Shown here piece by piece: positions 26,243 to 36,000 of a DNA stretch of 64,000 bases (positions are counted from its first letter, which is position 1; every line of letters starts with the position of its first letter). Position numbers and translations under genes: made by a program. The notes under the pieces are model-generated. The model saw nothing but the letters and a program-made list of their open reading frames with translations, had not been told where the DNA came from and ran no database searches. Source of the stretch: Actinomucor elegans (Eukaryota > Mucoromycota > Mucoromycetes > Mucorales > Mucoraceae); NCBI GenBank assembly GCA_026027325.1, contig JAMSLZ010000004.1:3078843-3142842 (forward strand), in the 5' to 3' direction.

Positions 26243-26290
26243 TTAATTAGACGTGACATTTGGCTGAAATTAATCGAAAAATCTACAGAG
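26243..26290 (+). repeat. Dispersed repeat copy
   Basis: AATTAGACGTGACATTTGGC followed by a TGAAATTAATCGAA-type stretch. Diverged member of the family at 941-1000. Confidence 0.4.
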
Positions 26291-26854
26291 TCTATAAAGA
26301 GACAATAAAGAATGGAATCATGCAGAACGCAGGGCTGTTGTAGTTTATTATACAAGTTAGAAAGAACGACTAGGAGCTCACTATTGCAAAGATTGTGATA
26401 TATTAAATCTTGCATGGTTGAATGCTAGTGACGGGTTCCCTCTAATATTATCGTATATAATTAGGGCGTTTATTAAAAAGTTTATAGTGGACATCGTCCT
26501 GGGACACCAGCTTATAAGTGTCACTGCCAACAGAGTGTGTATAAAGAAGCCTTTTAAGATAATTTTTGTTTCGAATTGGTTTTATAAATTTTCTTTGGGT
26601 CCCTCAAATGAAAAAAAAAAAAAAATGAAGATTTGATGAATTGGCAACAATGTCTTTCAGAAGTTTTATTGGTAATATAAAACTATTGAAAATCTTAAAG
26701 TTTAATTCTTTAAAAATTAATATATTTTATAAATTTTAAAGTAGGAAAAAAACCTCCTATTGGGATTTTATTTTCTGCCCAGCGTTTTTGAATTTCGTCA
26801 ATTGATGTTGAGAGCATTGTGTGTTTTCCAGTTGTGTTCCTTCACTGTTTTCGC

Positions 26855-28117
26855 TACAATGGTTTTTAACTTTATATTGAGACGATTTTGCATTCTTTTT
26901 AGATCAATTAAATTTATTTGTGGACAAATCCATTTTTTTGAAGACGAATAAGTATATTTTTGTAGATATTTAAAACGTTTATTGAGACGATATATTACTT
27001 CAAACCAATTTCTCTTTTCAGATATTTATCCTAATAAGCATCGGCATATCTGATCCAACCTGACAGTTAGTGACTGTGACTTAGCTGCTAATCTCGGCAA
27101 TGCCATTCATTATCTTGTCCGTTTTTTTTTGAAGTTCCATTTATCTTGTCCATTTTTTAAGCTCGGTGTAGCTTGTCCATTTTTTTTAAGCTCAATTTAT
27201 CTTGTCCACTATCTTGTCCATTATCTTGTCCATTTTTTTAAAGCTCGGTGTATCTTGTCCATTATCTTGTCCTTTTTTTAAACTCAATTTATCTTGTCCA
27301 TTATCCTGTCCTTTTTTTTAAGCTTGGTGTACCTTGTCCATTATCTTGTCCTTTTTTTTAAAACTCAATTTATCTTGTCCATTATCCTGTCCTTTTTTTT
27401 TAAGCTTGGTGTACCTTGTCCATTATCTTGTCCTTTTTTTAAACTCAATTTATCTTGTCCATTTTCTTAAGCTTGGTGTATCTTGTCCATTATCTTGTCC
27501 TTTTTTTTAAAACTCAATTTATCTTGTCCATTATCTTGTCCATTTTTTTAAGTTCGGTGTATCTTGTCCATTACCTTGTCCATTTTTTAAAACTCAATTT
27601 ATCTTGTCCATTACCTTGTCCTTTTTTTTAAAACTCAATTTATCTTGTCCATTATCTTGTCCATTTTTTTTAAGCTCAATTTATCTTGTCCACTATCTTG
27701 TCCATTTTTTTTAAACTCAATTTATCTTGTCCATTATCCTGTCCTTTTTTTTTAAGCTTGGTGTACCTTGTCCATTATCTTGTCCATTTTTTTAAACTCA
27801 ATTTATCTTGTCCATTTTCTTAAGCTCAGTGTATCTTGTCCTTTTTTTTAAGTTCGATTTATCTTGTCCTTTTTTTTCAAACTCAGTGTATCTTGTCCAT
27901 TTTTTTCAAAATCTATCTTGACCACTTTCTTTACTTCTCTACTGCTAAATTCAATCGGCTTGTCTATTTCTTAACAGCCATGTCATTAATCACACGTGAA
28001 CAAGCCATTTGCATGTTCTACCATCAACCATATGACAAGCGAAAAGCCGAAGAATTGTTGAAAGCGATTGAGGGCATACACACTGAAATCTGCTACAAAG
28101 ACGATCCTACCAAACCA
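26855..28117 (+). repeat. Left inverted arm of the composite element
   Basis: Pairs with 31457-32025 in opposite orientation. It is longer than the right arm because the CTTGTCC minisatellite (27113-27907) has expanded here. Within the last 138 bp the two arms encode the same 46 residues with a single difference (Ser2 here, Ala2 in the right arm). Confidence 0.7.
27113..27907 (+). repeat. Minisatellite of about 35 CTTGTCC units
   Basis: The motif ATCTTGTCC recurs throughout, alternating with T-runs and two spacer types: AACTCAATTT and AAGCTTGGTGT or AGCTCGGTGT. Together they form a higher-order unit of roughly 75 bp. I counted about 34 CTTGTCC and 3 CCTGTCC variants. The matching part of the right arm (about 31650-31735) has only two or three units. 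The array is non-coding. Confidence 0.85.
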
Positions 28118-29293
28118 CTTTTATTATATAAAAATAGCATATTCATGGACCCCGTAAACAACCACACGTATATAAATGAAATTGAAACAACTAATATCAT
28201 CCAAAACAACAAAAAAGAAATTGGTTAGCTGTTACATTTTTATATGTTCAGTAATATAAGCACTCATATATAACCTTTCTTTAGTTTTCCCTGCACAGCT
28301 GATTAGTTTCTTAAATATTATAATGCTACCATCAGATCCAAACAATGAAGAAGTCTATGTTTGCAAAAGCTTAAGTATGAATGCCATTCTTAGTATAGTA
28401 TGGAAACATACAAATATTTTAGACGACATGAACGCACAGGGCTTCAGTAAATGGTGTGGAGCAAGGAAGTTGGAGTTAATGAAAGCCAAAATTAAAAGAA
28501 AGCAAGACGAACTCAACCGCAAAATCTCAACTCGGATTCTGTATGTAGTAAAGGATCAATACATCGGTAAGATATAATATATGCAACTTGTTATCGTTTC
28601 CGTAAATAATCTATTATTTAGACTCTATTATTAAAGATATTATTGAAACACTACCTCGACACCAAGAAAGCATCAGAAATCTAAAAGAAAATGGACACGA
28701 AATAATTGGATACATAAGAAAGTCAACTAGCGAAAAAGACGATAGCACACGCATTCGTCTGTTAAACCAAATGAGCACAAATCTCAAAGAGAGATCTCTT
28801 GTAACAAAAGTGTTCGCAAGTGTTTCGTGTAACGCAAATCAACCTTTGCTTTCTAGAGACTCAAAAAAAAATACTGATATATTGTCAAAAATAATTGCAG
28901 ATGGAGATATGCAAGGTTAGGAAAAGGAGACTTTTAGTAATTATTATAATCATATTAAACTTCAATTCATTTATTAGATTTATTGGCATATATTCCTACA
29001 AAAGAAAAAATATGCATTGTAGCAATTGACTTTGCAGGGTTAACAACGAATTGCGAAGATTTGGAACAATTTTTAAAGTAAGAGCTCAAAAAAAAAAGAA
29101 TAGTATCAAATAAAGCTCATTACTAACCATTGGTATCAGGAACAACCCGAATATAGTCAAACTAATTATCGACAAACTCCCACACACTAATTCAATACAT
29201 GTTTATAATTCAGAAGAACTTTTAAACAATGCAAATAAGCTTCAAGAATTTAAATGCAGAAATCATACCTTGCTTCAAAGATCGTTAAAATGA
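27980..29293 (+). CDS. Diverged serine-recombinase-like protein of the mobile element
   Basis: Five exons: 27980-28223, 28285-28566, 28622-28915, 28978-29077 and 29140-29293, 357 residues, no internal stop. Two donors are GTTAG rather than GTAAG. Residues 1-46 (start MSLITREQAICMFYHQPYDK) are also encoded in the right arm. Residues 200-300 resemble the resolvase/invertase catalytic domain: GHEIIGYIRKSTSEKDD with R208 and S210 placed like Arg8 and Ser10 of gamma-delta resolvase, then TRIRLLNQM and a later CIVAIDFAGLTTN. In active enzymes the last block reads D-R-x-x-R; here it is D291-F-A-G-L, so two conserved arginines are missing. It may be inactive, diverged or repurposed. The middle region (KWCGARKLELMKAKIKRKQD) is basic and could bind DNA. 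The assignment rests on motif recognition only. Confidence 0.6.
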
Positions 29294-29309
29294 TTTTTTA
29301 TATTTATTA

Positions 29310-31300
29310 TTAACAAGTACATTTTACCCCGATCGGCCCTTTGGGACCGACCCTTTGTATGATAATAGCTCTACAAAAAATAATAATACATATACTTGTG
29401 TACATATATACAGATTCCCAAACTTGTTATCTTTAAGGATGTATTTTTTATTTCTCGTCAAAAGCAGTGTTTAGGCCATAGTTGACTTTTCTGGAAAGAG
29501 GCTTTTTTGTAAAAACGAGTCGCCCTCAAAGGACCGAGTTTTTGATAGCTAATAACTATTCTACTAAGCAATCTCTCGTAATGCTTCAACATTGAATACG
29601 TTGTACAATCCTTAAAAACACTGTGTGCAATTCTATCTCCTCTTTCTGCATAAATTTTGTAACAATTAAAGGCATTTGCTTTATACATACTTAAAATAAA
29701 CTTTAAGAGTCACATTTCCCATCGCTCGGTAGAAAATTGTTTCAGCGATTATTTGCAGTAACAACTGAGCCTAAAGAGAACATTATAATGAAATCCTTGT
29801 TCTTCATTTGACAATTATTTAGCTTACTTTTGCAAGTTTCGTACTCTCTAACTACTTGAGATTGACATAGCGTGACAGTTTCACCACTAAGCTCTAAGAC
29901 ACTCCTGTTCTCTAATGTTGCAGTACTGCAAGATGATACGAAGATTTTGATCTTCAAATCTCTGTAAGCGTATACAAGATTTTCACACCATTCTCACAAG
30001 TTTTGTACATCGCTTAATGACTACCACAAACTTTATCAATTTGAACAATGATATCCGTAGAAGGTATTCCATGAGGTCAATATCTTCTCTTCATTAGATA
30101 TATAACTAAATATGACCCAAGTTCGTTCAATATCGAAAACATTTCGGATGAATCAAACCAAGAGTCAGCAATGCAATGCACATCATATAATCATCAGTAT
30201 AAATCACATCAGTCCAAGGGTTTATAACATTCCTTGCATAGGTGTTCATAATATGGTGAAATCCACATATGGCACTTTGCATATATATTAAAAGATGGGG
30301 TTCATTTAATCATCCATTACTTGAGGTGGTTTGGATCACCGCTCAAAAATCAATTATTACAGAGTCGACATATATTAAAAAGATCTTTGATTGTTACTAA
30401 GAAACCATTTCATTAAAAGTATAAATGCAAGAGATAAAAGCTGGCTAGAGTAACTGATTTATTCGCTTTTTATTCGATTTTTACCACACATATTATCCAC
30501 AATTATTCTAAAACGGTCTACAGGTAGAAAATACAAAAAGTAATTGAACGATGAATCTGTCAAAGAGTTGGGCATGTTAATCCTTGGCTTGACGGTTACA
30601 TAACCACCGGAATCTTCCAGTATGTTGTAAATATACACTTTTCCTGCTGTCCACCCAGCACTTGGGCTCAAATTAGTCTCTTCTTCTGATTCATCTTCAG
30701 TAGAAACATCGCCCTCAGACGTCAAGCTTCCAGTTGAAGTGCATATGCAGTAGCATTTTCAGCGGCTCTACCATGGTTAGCACTGGTCCTATTGTTGGTA
30801 AACAGATACTTCAAACAACCTGTAAAGAGCTTCAATTTGCAATCGGGGGCATCGTCTAAGATGACCTCATATCCACTATATCCTCTTATTGCAGTTCACG
30901 AAACAGCTTTTCTTTGAAACTTAGGCCATGTGAGTTCCAGTCATACCTACTACACAAAGTATTCTTCGTTTTGACATTCGTAATAAAGCATTTGCTGACA
31001 GAAACTTCAACATTTTTTTTGGGCTCTAAGTTCAGGAAGAGAATAACTTCAACATCAACATTAATGTTAGGGTTAGCAGGTGGCATATTTCAAGAAAATT
31101 TTTTAAAAAATAGCAATGATTGAAATCGAAAGGGAATAGGAAAAATGGTTATGAAAACGAACTTTTTAAACCTAGTAATAAACTCCTGAATGGTTTATTT
31201 TGGTAGAATAACGCGAGACAATGAAAAGGATGTTACAAACATGCGAAATATACACATTAATAGTCGGCTACAAAAGGCCGACCTAATCTCTACTTGTTAG
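29310..31300. mobile_element. Nested, decayed piggyBac-type transposon
   Basis: The left end at 29310 reads TTAACAAGTACATTTTACCC and continues CGATCGGCCCTTTGGGACCG. The right end, read inward on the minus strand from 31300, is CTAACAAGTAGAGATTAGGT then CGGCCTTTTGTAGCCGAC. These are imperfect inverted ends starting at a TTAA site, which is the piggyBac target; the right copy has one mismatch (TTAG on the plus strand). Each end can also fold into a short GC-rich hairpin. A minus-strand piggyBac transposase relic lies inside. It inserted 16 bp after the stop codon of the recombinase-like gene, so it is younger than the outer element. Confidence 0.72.
29458..31086 (-). pseudogene. Decayed piggyBac transposase
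   Basis: Read on the minus strand it begins MPPANPNINVDVEVILFLNL and includes WTAGKVYIYNILEDSGGYV, a SLTDSSFNYFLYFLPVDRF segment resembling the early DDE_Tnp_1_7 domain, and a middle part around 30240-30080 with MNTYARNVINPWTDVIYTDD and ADSWFDSSEMFSILNELGSY. Near the end come KIKIFVSSCSTATLENRSVL, REYETCKSKLNNCQ and MYKANAFNCYKIYAERGDR, which match the C-terminal half of fungal piggyBac-type proteins. Several stops and frameshifts interrupt the reading (for example near 30459, 29742 and 29690), so no functional transposase can be made. Confidence 0.65.
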
Positions 31301-31372
31301 AGTTTATTCAAAACAAAGAAATTGATTTTATGCCGTTAGGCGCTAAAGCAAAAACTAAGTGAATTGGGATGA

Positions 31373-31594
31373 TTAATTCACATGTATATCCTTTTTCAGT
31401 AAAGAAGGATACTGATGGTATTCAAAAATATTTATACTTTCAATTGAGCACAAAAATGGTTTTGTAGGATCGTCTTTGTAGCAGATTTCAGTGTGTATGC
31501 CCTCAATCGCTTTCAACAATTCTTCGGCTTTTCGCTTGTCATATGGTTGATGGTAGAACATGCAAATGGCTTGTTCACGTGTGATTAATGCCAT
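31373..31594 (-). pseudogene. Truncated second copy of the recombinase-like gene start (right arm)
   Basis: From ATG at 31594 the first 46 codons match those at 27980 with one substitution (MALIT instead of MSLIT). Similarity stops at DDPTKP, exactly where the inverted arm ends. The frame then runs on through unrelated codons to a stop at 31373. It lacks the catalytic-domain exons, so it is a fragment unless it is transcribed for another purpose. Confidence 0.7.
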
Positions 31595-32025
31595 GGCTGT
31601 TATAAAATCGACAAGCCGATTGAATTTAGTAGTAGAAAAGTAAAATGATGGATAAGAAAGCGGACAAAATAGATTGAGTTTGAAAAAATGGACAAGGCAG
31701 ATTAAGTGTGAAAAAAAGGGCAAGGTAATGAATCGCATTGCCGAGGCTAGCAGCTAAATTACAGCCACTAACTGTCAGGTTGGATCAGATATGCTGGTGC
31801 TTATTAGGATAAATATCTGAAAAGAGAAATTGATTTGAAGTAATATATCGTCTCAATAAACGTTTTAAGTATATACAAAAATATGCCAATTCGTCTCAAA
31901 AAAAAAAGCAATCTATCTCAGCCAAATAAGTTGATTTGTCTCGAAAACAGATTAATATATTTGTAAATTAATTTTGTTTGTCTAAAAAAAAATTCAAAAA
32001 TGTCTGAATTTGAAGTTAAAAACAC
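31457..32025 (-). repeat. Right inverted arm of the composite element
   Basis: Inverted counterpart of 26855-28117 with only two or three CTTGTCC units. It contains several TTGAGACGA-like motifs also present in the left arm. It ends about 170 bp before the RPB11 start codon. Confidence 0.65.
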
Positions 32026-32191
32026 TGTATTTACTCTTCATCATCCAATGAAGAATCGAAGAAACATACTTTAATATCACCGACAACCAATTAAAAGCTA
32101 GATGGTCTATCTGCTGCAACAGTCAAAAGAGTCTATCTTCAATTTTTTCTTCCTTTTCTCATTCTATACAGCACCATTATATTAGCACAAC

Positions 32192-32733
32192 ATGAATGCT
32201 CCAGATCGTTTTGAACTATTCGTTATCCCTGAAGGAAGAAAAAAGTATAAAGCCAAGCAGCATTACTCTCTGTAGATTTATATTGACAAATTATAAAAGG
32301 GTAGAGATGGAAGTCGATACTAAGATTCCTAATGCTGCCACATTTGCCATTGAACGTGAGGATCACACACTTGGAAACATTTTGAGAGGGTAAATAATGC
32401 AACTTTTTTTCAATGGAATTATGATACTTATGAATCTGCTTTAGACAACTATTAAAGGATCCTCGAGTTTTATTTGCTGGCTACAAGGTTCCTCACCCTC
32501 TTGAACACAACTTTGTTATTAAAGTACAAACAGTACCTGGAACATCGCCTGGAAAAGCATTAAAAGACGCGACATCCGAGCTTATATCTGAAGTTAACGC
32601 TCTAAAAAACAAATTTGATATGGAAGTGATTCGCCACCGTACATTTGAAGATGCAAAAGCTTCGCAACCTGGATATGATGTTGATTCGATCAATAATATT
32701 GATCATCATGCTGGTATGGATGTTGACTTTTAA
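32192..32733 (+). CDS. RPB11: RNA polymerase II subunit Rpb11
   Basis: Rpb11 pairs with Rpb3 as the alpha-like heterodimer that nucleates Pol II assembly. Three exons: 32192-32244, 32300-32389 and 32445-32733, 143 residues. The start [20 protein letters not shown] and [20 protein letters not shown] are textbook Rpb11, followed by [20 protein letters not shown] and VKVQT-type strands. The pairing helix is [20 protein letters not shown]. The tail after FDMEVIRH is about 25 residues longer than in many Rpb11 proteins and ends [10 protein letters not shown]. The promoter region is squeezed against the right arm of the mobile element, which could have altered its regulation. Confidence 0.94.
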
Positions 32734-33063
32734 CCAACAGTGTATAGATAGATTGGTTAAAGTGAGCGTTGATTGTTTATATAAATGTGTTGGTTCCATT
32801 GCGATGCGTGGACTATCGTCTTCTTTTTTACATGACATGCTCGTTATGTATGATAGTACTGAAATAAATGCAAAAAAAGCCTTCTTATTACTAGTACTGA
32901 TAATACTGGTATGCCTTTCCATCCATTTTCAAAAGTTCTTTGCTAACTGGATATCGTGGATATAAGCGAATACCAGAGAATTCGGCCTTTCAAACGTGTA
33001 GTCTCAGTAGTGAAACTATGTTTAATTTAAGCTTGTATATCCTTTTCGACTTTTATTGAAAAC
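32734..33063. other. Intergenic spacer between RPB11 and the helical-repeat gene
   Basis: 330 bp, tandem gene arrangement. An ORF at 32645-32965 mostly overlaps the RPB11 last exon in another frame and is rejected. No motif recognised. Confidence 0.5.
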
Positions 33064-36000
33064 ATGTCCGAAGAAACTGTCGAACATAGATTCGTGCAGA
33101 TTCATCAAGCATACGAAAAAGTTTCCCTGAAATCTGATGAATTTTGGGGCTCGCTTTCTCGAGCTTCCACAATTGCAGTGTCTCATAGTTGCGAGAAGAT
33201 ATATTATCGAGTTGTGCTCAAAAAAGATCTCGATTGTCTGAACGCTATTCAAAATCTACAAAATCTGATCCTGACAAGCAACGATGACATTAAAGATAAA
33301 GTTTATCTAAGAACTTTGACGCGCCTTTTAATGTATAATCAGCATGTTAGTGACAAGATTCAATTTCACCATAGTAAAGTGGAATCTCGACAGGTGCACC
33401 CTTTTGCTCTTATTACGCGACAAAAGCCAACCTTGTATTTCTCGATATTGGACCAAATCGACCTCATCTTTGTTAGAGACGCGGAAATGGCCATAGAGGT
33501 TATCAAAGAGTTTGTCAAATCAGTATTCTTGATAGAAAACAATGTAGATGCTAGCGCTCTGTTGGTGCGCTTATCCAATGCGCCGTCAAATATAACGGAT
33601 GATATCTACGAACTTATATCTTCGTTGGTGGTTCATTACCCTATGCAAAGAGATAGTATTCATTATTTGTCTTTAGTAGACTTACTGTTGTCCTCCAGGT
33701 TCCTCGACAAACTCTCAGTCAATACCTCATACCACTACGTTTACGCCTTCCTTGATCGTCTAGTAACCATTTGCTCACAGGGCCGACCAATAGTCTCGTA
33801 TCTTGTCCGTTTTCAGCGTATGCTTGATATGCTTTTGCATAACATCCATGCTGATCTCGTTTGGGTCAGCTTATCTTTCCTTTTGCTTAAAGCTCAAACG
33901 TTAGAAGAACAAGAAATCATCATGATTTGTAAGCGAATAATCATGACCAGTGGACGTCTCGGTAATTTTGACGTGCTTCGTGTCGCCTATTTACCGCTTT
34001 ATCAGCTGCTATCTGAATTAAATGACAAGGAAGCGTCTCAAGAGTTAAAGGAGCTAAAGGAATATGCTCTCTCTTTAATTTCTCATCTTGATCAAGATCA
34101 ACCTAAGGTTAACCATAAAGAAGCTCAAGATCAAGTAAGGCAAATACACATTTAATTTTGCATACTAAACGATTAAGCCATATTTTAGCTACAAACTATT
34201 TGCCAAGATCATACAATTTATGGATTATTAAGTCATATCTTGGTTTATTTGGCGAAGCTGTACAGTGGTAGCGCACCAACTGAAGATAACGACTATAATA
34301 TGGGCTCTGAGAACACATTGGCCTTGAACATGCTCTTTAGTACACCTTTTGTTTTCAAAAGCGATGCTGTTCAAGACATTTATTCTGTTTATTTTCGCCT
34401 TACTATACTTTCAACTGAACAAAAGACCTGCTACAAATTCCCTATGCTGCTTTTTCTTCTTCGTATGTTGCGCGCCGTTTATCAAGATGCTCGTCTTGTG
34501 GCCCATATTTTCAGAGACGTTATCCCCAGCTTAGCTGACGCGAATGATCCCACCATCACCAGCAAAATTTTACAAGTGATTCTATCCTCAATTCAAAACA
34601 GTGGCGGTGCTGATTCAACTATGGCCAGTCTTGGCGTCAAAGCTTTAGCACACACGCACCAGCGTCAGCCTCGTGTGTGGCAAGAGCTCAAAAAGGTATT
34701 TAGCGAGTGGGTACTGCGTCGCAAGTCAGGCACTGTACGTCGCAAGATTGATTTGGCAGTAACAGGTCCTATCAAAATGGAATTGACCGTGCTGAGTACT
34801 ATGCGGGATGTATGCAAAGAACGTCCTCAAGAGTGCGCTCCCGATGTATTACCTATGGTTATCTCATTATTGCAGACCTGTCAGGATTTAAGCATGGCTT
34901 CACTTTCGCTTATTCTATCTACTGTAAATTACTGTGTTAAGGCAGGGCTTGTGGAGCCACGCTCAATTTGGAATGTAGCTATAGTGTATCTGGCTCAATT
35001 TGCGTTTGAGCAAGGCACTCAAAAGTCGGCGCTATTAGTGCAACAGCTTTGCAAGTTTTACTCAATTGCCGGTGCAAAACAAGACAGTAAGTAAGATTAT
35101 CACGATATATATATTTTCTAACATTTTATTCTTATATGTAGCCTCTGAGCCTTATTTACAATTTAAAGAAAACTTATTGGTTGAGTACATTCTTCCCTTG
35201 ATCAATTCTAATGATACAGAAGCAGCCAGTCAAGCCATGATTGCTTTAGCTGATTTCTCAGCTCAAGATATGGCCAGTATTTTACCTGAAAAAGCAGGCG
35301 ATTATGTGGCCAAAGCTTGCAACAAGCCCATTCGACATCAAGATCTCGTCCTTGCTGCACTCATGTCAAATGAATTAGATCATATGCGCCGAGGTTTATT
35401 CAAAGAAGAAACTACTTCTACCATAAAGCAACCTGTAGCTACGGAAAAGAAGTCAATTACGGTCAACGAAGCAGGTCAAGCTGTTGGTGAACGCGAAATG
35501 GATCTTCAAACTAAGTTTGTCAGTCTCTGGGAAGATGCACGAGTTGCACCTGGGCTTCGATCAGGTTATGCTATCGCTCTACTTCATACATTGGATCAAC
35601 CTACCACTAAGGAAGCACAAACTACGTTAGAGATTATTAGCAAGACCAAATGGTATCGATTCATGATTACCTCATTTACCGACGTCAGTTTGACGGACCA
35701 TTTGCTATTGCGGGTGTCCAGTATTGGATCATGGGAGGCTTTCTTCAAACATGCCTTGGCAGATGCAGAAAGTGACATGGAAACCATTGTGGGCGTTTTA
35801 TTAAAAGACTTGCTGTCGAGATTAGAGCGAAGCACAGTTCCTGGTGTCACTTGCAATATCTTTATAGCAATGATAGGTAATATATCTACAAGGTATTTGT
35901 ATCAAAGGCTTACTTAATTTTTGTTAGGCCTTGTCTATGTAACTCGTATGTATATTCCTTCTTTTGCATTCATTTGCGCCAATGATGTTATTCAAGTATT

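Larger units (their letters stand above)
25578..26854. other. AT-rich intergenic region between RCL1 and the mobile element
   Basis: No recognisable gene. It contains two direct copies of the dispersed repeat (26095-26145 and 26243-26290). Short frames at 26224-26415 and 26418-26636 are not protein-like. An A run lies at 26610-26624. Confidence 0.5.
26855..32025. mobile_element. Composite mobile element bounded by long inverted arms, carrying a serine-recombinase-like gene
   Basis: The left arm (about 26855-28117) and right arm (about 31457-32025) are inverted copies. Examples are TAAAACGTTTATTGAGACGA at 26971 against its reverse complement near 31846, and ATATTTATCCTAATAAGCAT near 27022 against the matching stretch near 31797. 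Both arms then carry CTTGTCC repeats, many more on the left, and both end inside the first 46 codons of the same coding sequence. The outer 100 bp are more diverged but still alignable (GGTTTTTAACTTTATATTGAGA on the left; a similar stretch on the right around 32010). The interior holds one intact five-exon gene (27980-29293) and a nested dead piggyBac (29310-31300). Outer limits are approximate and I did not find a clear target-site duplication. The right end is only about 170 bp from the RPB11 start. Confidence 0.65.

Noticed and set aside
27113..27907. The CTTGTCC array as a possible CRISPR array
   Set aside because: Repeat and spacer lengths vary, the spacers themselves repeat, and the context is a eukaryotic transposon arm.
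27836..27979. Upstream extension of the first recombinase-like exon, beginning MSFFLSSIYLVLFF
   Set aside because: This part is translated minisatellite and arm sequence and is not conserved in the right arm as protein. The start at 27980 is shared by both arms.
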